Origin: Undaria pinnatifida
Lineage: Eukaryota > Sar > Phaeophyceae > Laminariales > Alariaceae
DNA: 64,000 nt
NCBI GenBank assembly: GCA_012845835.1
Contig: JABAKD010000001.1
Location: 18,573,090-18,637,089 of the forward strand
Direction: 5' to 3'
A program made the position numbers and the translations under genes. How positions within the stretch are numbered: position 1 is the first letter of the stretch; the number at the start of each line of letters is the position of its first letter. The notes below the pieces were generated by a model that worked only from the letters and a program-made list of their open reading frames with translations, was not told where the DNA came from and did no database searches. Shown here piece after piece: positions 32,501-44,500 of the stretch.

Positions 32501-35500
32501 GTACACATTTCATGCATGTGGCCGTAGTAGTATGAGCCTAGTGGTATAGTAGCTATTAGACCCTCGCATCCCTACTATGCCCGGACGGAGCATGTCGGGT
32601 TTTCACCGACCAGGCAGACATTGCTTGCACCAAGCGCGAAGCGCCGTGAGGTGTTCGGCGAGTCGCACGAAGGGTGAACTGCATCCTTTCAAGAACCGCT
32701 CGCACGACGGACTTCGGCACTTTGTGCCTACTTTCTTGCTTATGGATGACAGCGCCAATGAGTTACTTTGTTTTCTGGTGTGGTCACTCCAGAGACAGCA
32801 ATGGGTATTATTATGTGCATAGCTGTCTCGTGGGTGCCTTGCCATGTTCACACTACGTGATGCGAGATTCCCCTGTACGGAATTAGGGTTCTCCACCCCG
32901 CACAACATGATCAAACTCGGTAACCATCATTGGTGACCGCCAAAAAAAAAAGAAGAAAAGAACGGTACCCTGGTTGTCCAACTCACGCAGTGATTGATTC
33001 GCATGTTGGAGAGGGGAGGGAGGGGGGGGCTTAAGGACGCAGGGTGAGGATTAGTGATGGAACATAGAATCGCAAATCAATACGACAAAAAAGTGGATGA
33101 TTCCGTTTCGATCGTCGATAGAAAAACGTTGATTTTTTTTTTTCAGCATTTCATGTCAGCAAAAGAAGATGAGGATGCCAAGGGATTGATTGGGGGGGGG
33201 GAAACGTTCGGTAACTATAGTATACGATGATTTAAAAGTTCGATATTTGATACCTCTGGTATACATATGCCAGGGACAGTATGCAAAACTAAAACAGTAT
33301 TTACATATATATATTCCCATCTTCGATAGTCACACCACTCTGCAAGCACCCCTACAAGTACGACTATCTCACCTGCGTGAAGAACCTGGCGCGGCAGTGG
33401 CACTGTCACTCAGTGATACAACCAGTGCCAAACAGTACCACGGCACGTAGTAGCAGCAGTACCAGCGGTAGCAAGAAGACCAAATAGAAATATTACTACT
33501 TGTATTAATAGTGCATTCTTGGGTCTGCAGCACGTACGCATCACACCGCGTTACCATAGCCATACCAGTCAGCACCTGCACGGGTGCCTTTACGAGTACC
33601 CCAACCGGTACCACTACGACTACCTCTAAATGTACCTCTGCGAGTACCTTCACCAGCACATCTATGAGTGCGATACATATAGAATACCTTTACCCGTACC
33701 TCAGCGAGTGTGATACTTCTACGATTACCTCTACATGTACCTCTACGAGAACCTCCCACGAAAACCTCTTCAAGTACCTTTACCTGTACCTCTATGAGTA
33801 TGATACATATAAATACCTTTACCCGTACCTCAACGAGTGTGATACCTCTACGATTACCTCTACATGTACCTCCACGAGCGTGATACCTCTACGAGCGTGA
33901 TACCTCCACGAGTACCTTTAGCAGTACCTCCATCTCACCTGCGTAAAGAACCTGATGCGACAGGGGTTGCTGGTGAACGAAGCGTGGGCGAGATTCTCCC
34001 GGAGAGACTTCGTAAAAAACGCCGGCAACTGGACCACAAAGAGAAAAAGAAAAAAAGGGCACCATAAGAACACCCCCAGCGCGCGAAGACCGAAAAAAAA
34101 TCAAAAGAATCACCACAACCGAAAAACGACACCGAGGCATTGCGGAACAAGCGGGACATGAGGACTAGAAGGGGGGGAAAAGTTGGGATCAGTAGGGGCT
34201 ATATAAGACACATCTACGGTAAAGGCGCACCATTTTCTTTTCTGAGGCGCTTTACTTCAGGACCCTCGCCTCTATACCAGCACCCCAGAAGCCGATGGTG
34301 ACAAAAACGAATACGCGACCGGACGGAACAATTTCACGTCCAAAAAAGGCATACAACGAAATAAAAAACGCCGAAACAAGGCGCCTTCCAGCGATATGGG
34401 GTCACCGCGGCAACAGGCACTACTCCGCACACTGCCGGACGAGCAAAAAGAAAAAAAAAAAAAGTACGCGTTCGGACCGGCTCACCTCCAAGTTGGGAAA
34501 TTAGCTAAAAAGCGGGGATACGTAAATACATCCCCGATTTCTGAGGGGACGCCTGAACGTAGGATTTACGCTTGAGTTTTTATGGTGCGGTTGTTGCTGG
34601 TCTTCTTAGGCTTCCGTGACTGAGCCGTAGAACGTAAAACCCTCCCGGATTCCAGCATCCGGAGTCATGCAATCGTCCATCGCAAGCCTAAATTGTTCGA
34701 GGACACCCCTAACAGAGGTATAGCCGCTACTGTACTACGAGCATCGACCAGGGATATGTTCGAGTTGTTACCGAGGCCATTGCGAATGGGTTCCCTGTTC
34801 CTAGATCCTGCCGCTCCAGCACGAAAATTTGCTTAGCCGATGATGCCAACAACAGCAGCAACAATATCCGATAAATAAAAATATGGGGGCTTGCTCGTAC
34901 CGGGGCTCTTGGAAATGTGTCCCCTGCTCCTGAATCCCGCGGCCCCAGCACAACGACAAACCTTGAAGGTGGAGCCGAAGCCAACACCACTACCACCAGC
35001 CTCAACAACAAATTATGATAAGTATATATGCAAGGAGGCATACGCTTACCGGGGCTCTTGAAAATGTGTCCCCTGTTCCTGGATCATGCGGTGCGGTATG
35101 GAATCAAACGTTAATCATGATACCAACAACAACTACAACTTTCGAGAAAAAAAAATGGAGACAAAGGAGGCATACGCTTGCCGGGGCTCTTGGAAATGTG
35201 TCCCCTGTTCCTGGATCATGCGGTGCGGTATGGAATCAAACGTTGACCATCATGCAAACAACAACAGCTTTCGGCGAAAAAAAAATGGAGACGTGCCCGG
35301 ACCGAGGGGCTTGGGCAATATTGTTATCCGTGTTTCAGGATCCTGCGGCCCCGGCACGAAAACAAGCTTGGCCGCTACCATTTATGGCATTCGACCGAAA
35401 TTCGACCAACAACAACGGAAACTATTTTGAGCGATTATTTGTCGCTTTCTTTATATGGGACCTCCGACGCCCAAAAACAATCACGCCTCTTCTGAGACAG

Positions 35501-38500
35501 GAAATCATCGATACATTTTTATCTCAGTTTTGACAGGAGCCACAGATCAGCGAATCCTGTCAGAACCGAGCTAAAAAATATCGAAATCTTCCACCCTCTC
35601 AGGGAACTGAGATTATCTCATTCTTGGACACTACTACGTGGAAAAAAGTATCACATATCACCACTGTTGCCTAGTCTGTACCTGATGTGATATCTGCCTG
35701 CTGTACACGCCATCACCCACGCCAACGCCAACGGTGTACCTACCGAGCGATTGTTGTTGGTGAGAGAGCTTACTTCAGTGACAGTAGCACCACCACCGAT
35801 ATATCAGCAGCACAGCAGCAGCAGCACAGCAGCAGCAGCAGCAACAGCAGCAACAGCAGCAACAGCAGCAAAGGCGGTGGCGACCCAACGTCGCCGGCGA
35901 TAGAGTGTACGTGCCAGAGATTAAAAAACAAAAAACCGGAAAAACAAGAGCAACCAATTCAGCACAAAACCGCTATTCGAACATTAGAAGCCATGATGGA
36001 GGTCCATTAGGTCTAGAGCTGTGAGTCGGCACGACTTAAATCACCAACTAGTTACCAGTCGGACTATTGGTCGGTCGTTTCCCGCAGGTGCCGACTATCC
36101 GACTTATTAGTTTTCCATACTTTACAGGAGGGATTTGTCGAATACTACTAATACCGAATGCGTCTTTTCCTTTTTGGGCGGGGCTCCTTCGGCCGGTGGG
36201 AGCTGATTTTGGCTCGCTTCGCTCGCCTGGCTTTAGTCGGCAAGTAGTCGGCTGGCCATCACTTGGCTTCACCAGCCGACTTGCCGACTAAATTCAGTTA
36301 GTTGGATAACGGCAGCTAACGATGAGTTATTTGTCGTGAAATCCTGCCGACTCACAGCTCTACATATTTCTCATCCAGTTATTTCTGGAGTCCCAAAGCG
36401 CGAAAAATATTAGGCAGAAAAATCGCCTCAAAATGTTCCCGTGATAATTGGTCGTATTGATATGATATGATATGATATGATATGATATGGTATAATATGA
36501 TATGATATGATATGATATGACATGATATGATGAAAGATAATATTATATATTTCATGACATGACACGATATGATATGATGTGAATATAACATGATATGACA
36601 CAATATGATATGATATGAAATACCATATCATATGATATGACACGATATGATATGATACGACTATGACGTAATATGATATCACGTCATATCATATGATCTG
36701 ATGTGATAAGATGTTAGGTGATATACTATTATGTCATAACATAGTGTATCACATCATATCATATCGTATCACATACACAAGGGATATCATAAAACAACAC
36801 GGAAGGAGGCAAGCTCTTACCGGGGGCTATGGTTTGTGATATACTATTATGTCATAACATAGAATATCACATCATATCATATCGCATCACATACTCAAGG
36901 GATTTCATAAAACAACACGGAAGGAGGCACGCTCTTACCGGGGGTCTTGGCAATGTGTCCCCTGCTCCTGGATCCTGCGGCCCCGGCACAAAGACAAACT
37001 TCGCCGATGAAGCCAGCTCGGGAAACTTGAGGATAAGCTTGCAAAGGGAATCGAATCTCGCCACTGCTTGGGCTACGCTGTCGGCGGCTAACAACCGAAA
37101 AAATAAAATAGAGGGAGGCGGCGTGGGAGTGGGAAGGGGGGAGTGGGGGTAGGGTGGGAGTTGGAGTGGGCAGGGAGGGCGGGGAGGGAGGGGGGGCGTA
37201 CTCATTTGTCGCTTGCCTTAGTCATTTGACCATACCATTGACCACGCATCCCTTTCGAGATGGGGCGCCGTTCCTACTCCTAGTAGAGACACCTCCAACA
37301 TTTGGGCGCGCAGTTCGTTTCTTCCATATATTGCATAACAACTTTTTGCTTATATTATCTCCCTCCTCTTTGTCCGGGGGGGGGGGGGTGCGAGAGGGGG
37401 AGGTGGGAGGGGGGGGTGTACTCAATGTGTGCATGGCCGTAGTCTATGGCATAGACTACGGTCATGCACATATTGAGTACACCCCCGCCCTTCCACCTCC
37501 CCCTCTCGTACCCCCCCTCCCGGCAGCCGGGGGAGGGGAGAAAAGGGTGGCGTAGGTAGGAATGGGGGTACGGCGGGGCGTGTTGCAGTGCCCCCTGCCG
37601 TGTCTACAGTCGTAGCTTAAGGACAACGCGAAGCACTGGGCGTGCGCGGGGGGGTCGGCGCCCACAACAAGAGCGCTTATTTACAGCATCTATTGCCAAG
37701 CCTCCATGCCCGGCACAGGGCAAGTGTATCAGCTACATGAGCACATCAGCTAACTGCGCCGCGCGAGCACAGCGAAGAGGTAAAACACAAGAGAAACACA
37801 ACTCAAGGCCTCACCGTGGGTGATAGGCGAGGAGCAGAAGTTTCCCATGAGCACGAAGTGAGGGGGGGGCTCCGCGTACTGAAACCCCTCGAATAACGCC
37901 TCCAGCTTTTCCATCACCTGTCGTGTCAAGCGTGATTCCAACGAAGGATGGTCTTATTGGAGTGTTTGCGATTTCCACAATATGTTGGGTTGGAAAACAT
38001 ATAATAATATAGTAGTGGAAACGACGAACATCATAGAGTAGCACCCAAGGCCAATTATCCCACGACCAAAAAGGTTCAGGAATTCAAAAGATGAGTACGA
38101 AAACATATTTCTAGCTTAATTTTTCGACGATGTTCTATGGGTTGGGTTGGCCTTATATTGTGATGTTCGACGGTTTCAATACTATTAATAGTACTATTTT
38201 TTTTTCTACGGGACTTCTACCCAACCAAAATGGTGTCCCGCAAACACCCTATTATTACGCAATCACCCAATTGTTACGCAAAAACACCCTATTATCACGC
38301 AAACATCCATTTTTTACTTGGTACGTAAACGCCCTACTATTACGAAAACACCCAAATATTACGCAAAACATCCTATTAGTATGCAGACATCCTATTATTA
38401 CTTGGTGCGCAAACACCCAATTATTGCGCAATCACCCAATTATTACGCAAACACCCTATTATTACTTGGTACGCAAACACCCTATTATTGCGCAATCACC

Positions 38501-41500
38501 CAATCATTACGCAAACACCCTATTATTACGCAAACACCCAATTGTTGCGCAAAACACCCTATTATTACGCAAACATCCATTTTTTCGTTGGTACGTAAAC
38601 ACCCTACTATTACGCAAACACCCAAATATTACGCAAAACACCCTATTATTATGCAGACATCCTATTATTACTTGGTACGCACAACACCCTATTATTACGC
38701 AATCACCCAAGTATTACGCAAACACCCTATTATTACTTGGTACGCAAACACCCTATTATTGCGCAATCACCCAATTATTACGCAAACACCCTATTATTAC
38801 GCAATCACCCAAGTATTACGCAAAACACCCTACAATCACGCAAACGCCCACATGAAACTACGGTAGCCCAAACGTGCTAGTTTTATCGTAGCACATGGCG
38901 ACACTGCGGTTCTAAAGGAGTTATAAAGTTATGAGCAAACACAAGACATCAAACATCAAAACCCGACATACGATTCTGGTACGACACGAGACATACTTCT
39001 TACTTCGTTCCATGACGAAAAAACAAGCAGGGTAACTATATGTGTATACAAGCAGGACTAGCTAGTGGTGGGGCCTACATGACTACATAGGGCGGTTCGA
39101 ATAAGGCGACCACTCGATACATTACATATATAGGGCGGTTGAAATCGGTAGACACAACTGCAACTGTGGGTACAAGTGCCTATACCGGTACGAATATGGC
39201 GGCCTAACCAAACAAAAAACGCCAAACAATCGAAACCTGAGATACGATTCTGGTACCACACAAAACATACTTCTCACTTCGTTCCAAGGTGTAGATAAAT
39301 ATTCAGTAGTAGTGGAGGCATTACAAGGCGGTTTTGGGAATAAGGCGACCACTCGATATAGGGCGGTTGAAATCCGTGGATAAGACCGCTGTAACTCTGG
39401 GTACAACTGCCTATACCGGTACGAATAGCGCGGGCCTCTCGACATGGGGCGGCCAAAATTTCTTCGCACTCTACCCGTTGTATAGGTCCCAACGATACTG
39501 TACCTGGGGCTTTTCGAGGTTCACATCGGAGACGATGACGAACATGGCGTCGGTAGCCTTAGCCTGCGAGATAGTTGCAGCAGTTGGTTAAGGCAGTTCC
39601 GACAGATAGTTACGAGAGTTAGGCCAGCTACGGCAGCTACAACAGTTGGGGCAGAAGCGGAGTGAGCGCAACAGAGTAGTGAGTCGGCACGACTTAAGTC
39701 ACCAACTAGTTAATAGTCAGAATAATATTACTAATAGTTAGTCGTTTCCCGCAGGTGCCGGCTATCCGACTTATTGGGTTTCCATACTTGTGGGAACGAT
39801 TGTCGAATACTGGATGCATTTTTTTTCCTTCTTGAGCGGGGCCCCCTCGGCCGGTGGGAGCTGATCTGGCTCGCTCCGCTCGCCTGATTTTAGTCGGCAA
39901 GTAGTCAGTTGGCCATCAGTTGGCTTCACCAGTCGAATTGCCGACAAACGTCAGTTCGATGGCAGACGGCACCTAACGATTAGTTATTTGCCGTGAAATC
40001 CTGCCGACTTACAGCTCTAGGGAGTAAACATCATAAAGCATCGCCAGGTAAGGGTCGCGGTTACGCACATTCGCCCTTTTCCACGACAACGACACCAATA
40101 ATAACACCACCAACAACGCACCTCGAGGTCCGCCATGCGTTCCATTTGCTGAGGGTTAACTCCAGTGCCGAACAGATCCGCGCGTCCCAGCGCCGTGAGC
40201 GAGTCTTCCCTTGCCTCAATAGGGGGGAAGCCAACCATCGCTACCTGAGGACCAAACGCACACAATAAGTAATACCAGGACCAGGTAATGTCTTCTCCAT
40301 CTGGTGACAATGCAGGGGTTGACTTGGTGGTAGTCTTTCGTTTGGCAATCGGTTCGCGATCGGCCGCCGACAGAAGCACGGCTTGTTGTAGGAATCGTTC
40401 GTTTACAACCGAATTATTACTTCTTTTGTTTTTCCCCGTTCGACAAATGCTCCAGTACCTTTCCACACAACTACAGATTTTCCTTCGTCCAATCTTCCAC
40501 ACAAAAATTCAAGACATTAATAATGTTCCAATGTCCGAGGAAGACGGGGAAATAAAGTACATGAGGTAGGAAAACGTGTATCTGACCATTTTATGTGGCT
40601 TTTTCGTGGGTTGGGTTGTCCTTGGACTGAAACGTTTGAACGTTTTCAATACTATCAACAGTATAATACCAGGTACGTTCTCCTACCCAGCTCCTACCAA
40701 CCCAAAAAAACAATCGGTACAGTACATATAAAACACCCTAGTAGTCAAGTCCTGCCAACCAAGACAAAGTTGGTTCATCGCAATCACCCATAGAATCACG
40801 TCCTACCAAACCGAACAAAGTTGGTTCATCGCAAACACCCCAATAATCAAGTTCTACAAATCGAAACAAAGTTAGTACAGTACACAGCAGACACCCTAAT
40901 AATCACGTCTCACCAACCCAAACAAAGTTGGTACATCGCAAACACCCTTGTAATCGAGACCTACCCAACCCAAACAAAGTTGGTTCATCGCAAACACTCT
41001 CGTATTGTAATAGGTGGGGGTGGTGAAACTTAACTACTCGATAGTTTTTCACTCGTCGGGCAGATCATGATCTAGATCATCTACAGCTCATCTGGACCAT
41101 CCACAGCTCATCCGGACCATCCACAGCTCATCTAGACCGTCCACATACCCGCCATTATGAGATGTTGGATCTGGATCTGTAGAGTACAGATCCAACCCCT
41201 TCTACAGATCCAACCCCTTTGGCATGTGCTATTACAGATTATTCAGATCGTACGACTTCCACCCGGTAATATGATCTAGACCATACAGATATTCCCCGAA
41301 ATATCTAGATAATCAAGTAGGGATAGATCATCCGATTGGTGCGAGGTGTGCTTCTTCAAGACATAACGAAGTTCCATGTTCGGAGGGAGATTATAGGCAG
41401 CGCTTGTACAAATCACACTATCCTCACACAAAGGAAAAGCAGAATCAAACGACTTCAGGCGTGGGAGACGCCACTAATCAGACCTACAAGCTTGACTTCC

Positions 41501-44500
41501 GATGTCACTTTCATCGTCTTTTTGGTGGATGTACGACTTGCGTCAGCTATGACATACATATATACGTGTACCAGTTCTAGTTCGTTTTATTCGTTTCCCC
41601 AGGAGCACGCGACTAAAAGTTCTCGATATCACACTCCTATATCCGAGACCCAGACAGGGGGGGTATGCTACAAACAAGTAAATACACAACTACACAATAC
41701 ACGAACAGATACGTACGTACTTTTAATTATACATAAAGATGAGTTTCGACAAAATATTCGATCTCACAGCTGGAGTGTATTATTATTTTTATAAGATATT
41801 CCCAATTTATTTGTTTTGGTTTCATTTTCGGTTTTACTTTATTTTTGCTCACCCCATCCACTGTGTTTGCATTTTTTTATTTTCTCTTTCTGCCCCCTAG
41901 ACGTGAGTAACTCAGATCCAGGGTCACCAAGCAAGCTCTTTCCCCACCCCCCACCACATTACCCGCCTTCATGTTATTGCGAGAATACTTCAGCCCTCTC
42001 TTCCCTCGTGGACTCGCATCTACACAATAATAGGTAGATTACTCTCGACCCGATATGGTGGTGAGTGTAGTGTCGTGTTCTCTTGTCATGCTTACGATAC
42101 ATACCCGGAATATCGTACCTGAAAGACACCTGCTGCCATCCTCCCCTCCACTATAACGATGCAGTGCTCCGTGAAGATGCCTTCCGTTTTGTGCTGAAAC
42201 CGTCCGTTTATTGCGCCGCATCCAGCCCAAAACATCCACCAAGCATCGCGACGCATTCAAAACATGGTAGCAGTGGTAATGTGTTAGCAGCAGCCGCCGA
42301 GAGCTCCTATGAGGCGGACATGCCATAGGGCACCGTATACGGCATACGTAGCTCTAATTGGGAGGACATGTTATAGGGCACTACACGGCATACATAGTTG
42401 TAGACAATGAACTGTAATTTGTGTTGAGACCACACATTGTGCCGCACCCACCTACGACAGCGACGCATGCAACACATAGGAGGGGTATTCATTCACAACT
42501 AATAGAAGCCGTCGGGAGCTCCAGAGAGGCGGATATGTATCGCCGAAACGGACGAGAAGAGGTGAGAGAGAGGGGTAGAAGTACCACGAGCAATCGATAT
42601 CGAACGAGAATCAACTACGAAACTGGCAAATGAAGACGCGCTACGAGAGAGGTAGCACTTTTTCTTTTTTTTTTTCGTCTGAAAATGTTTCTGAATGACG
42701 GGGATTCTTAACCCAAAATCGTCAGAAATTGTTCGTTTTTTTTTGCATGATTCTCGTCGAGTACCTATAATAGGCCATCCGCATTTTCATACCGTATAGA
42801 GCAGTTTTTTTTTCCCTCTACACCGGGTAAAGACAGGCATTTTTTTGGTAGTTAAGGGTCGTATAAGCTAAAAAATAGCAGCTACGAACTGGCACATATT
42901 TAATATACTACCAGGCAGCAGCCCGCAACAAGAGCATTCGACGTTCGACTGCAGGCCAGGGGTTCGTTTAATCCAGTAACAGCTTCGCCATAATCAAGCG
43001 AGTCGACACCGCCTTTCGACCATTTTTTTTTGCGCCAATAAATGTAGGTCGTTTACGTTTTCCCCTAAATCAGTTTTCGGGGGGGACATGCCTTATGCTC
43101 CCGAATTGAGGAACCTCAGGATAAAAGTGCTGCACCGCCATCGTATCACGCGTCTCAATGCGATTTCGATGTATAGTCGGCGAACAAAGGCGCACATAGC
43201 AGCTCACCCAGTAGCCTTGACGCGACGTCTAGATTATTATCTAGGATAAAGTATGGAAATCGGGGAATATTTTGATACAACAGTTTTAATGTGGTCGACC
43301 AAATTTTCAACGAACGTCGGGATTTTTCCGGATAAAGTTGTATGGGTAGGGTCGTGTCGGGGATAGGGTTGGGGTTAGGGTTAGGGTCTAAAGTAGCTTT
43401 TCGGGCAGTTTTTGATATTTTCCGTCTCAAGATACTGGAACCACACGTGGGCCAAACCAATTTCCCCGATTTCCATGCTTTATCCCAAATCCAGAATGGC
43501 GGTAAAGGCAGCTCAGCTCACCGTAGCTCGGAGCTGTGCGTAGATCACCATATTCCATACCAGGTATGTCGTAAGAGCTAAATGTAGCGTGTTTGGAGGT
43601 GTGTTCGCCAGGTAAGTGGTATGCGAGACGGATGAGCTACCAGGTAGCTGGTTCGCTACACCATGTTTGAAACGGTTTGACCGGCATGAACCCCTTAGAG
43701 GATTCAGAGGGAAAAAATGTCGACGAAAAACGACAATCACGGCATCGGCCACCGCTGGTTTAACGATGATAGAATTGGTGCCCGAACTACAACAATGCAA
43801 AAAAAAAGGCTACACGTACGGAACGGGTGCAGGCAGCGTGATCCTACTATTGATAGTACTGCTGCGCGCTCACGCTGTACTCGTAGGCGCTTGGAAACAT
43901 GGAAATCATTTGCCGTTTTGTTTTGTTGTCGATATTCTAGTGCATAATCAAAAGACAGAATCAACTCCCAAAAGGTTTAACATAGCAACGACGAGGAGGG
44001 AAAAAAAAGTTCACGACACGATACATCGAAAGGTTCGACAGTTCCAGAGCCTTTCACGATGTAGTACGAGCTGGCCAGCCAAGTAACTGCCAGAGACGCA
44101 GATTGGCAATGCCCCGCTCAATTTTACGTATTTAGGTGTGATATTTGGACACTATGTTGATCATGGACCAACCGACAAATGGAGGCCGGGCTTTAGTTAT
44201 TTGTCCGAGAGATATGGCCGATATTACGATCCGAAAAAATACAAGAGCATCCATAACTTGCGTTTGAAAAAAAAAAAAATCGGCTCTCCGTTTGTGTGCA
44301 CATGCGGTTCAAATAAGTCGTCAAAATTTCAGATAAAAAAACTCAAAATTGAGCGGGGCATTGCAGAAATGCCATTTTCTCCATTTTTTGTCGAAAACAC
44401 TTGACTGAAATATGAAATCGAGTTTGGTAGTATCTCTTGGGTGGCGAATTGGGCAATGAAACTCATGACGCTGTTCTTCTAGTCCTCAGCATTATTTCCA

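Larger units (their letters stand above)
34772..36828 (-). pseudogene. POLE2: array of decayed copies of POLE2 exon 10
   Basis: Copies lie at 34772-34845, 34901-34975, 35050-35115, 35182-35245 and 35310-35390, and a junction-only copy at 36821. The 34901 copy still reads FVVVLGPRDSGAGDTFPRAP with a GTACGAG donor. The 34772 copy reads ASSAKQIFVLERQDLGTGNP. The 35050 and 35182 copies are almost identical and share GGTGCGGTATGGAATCAAAC, so they are a recent duplication. All lie downstream of the true exon. Confidence 0.93.

Noticed and set aside
32577-32914. Frames of 81 (+) and 103 (-) codons in the family D block
   Set aside because: Sister copies at 17385 and 27380 carry shifts and stops in both frames, so the repeat is unlikely to be coding.
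38130-38866. Two + frames of 182 and 241 codons, Tyr/Thr/Asn-rich
   Set aside because: Products of the 18-20-bp minisatellite in a POLE2 intron; no domain and overlapping frames of equal quality.
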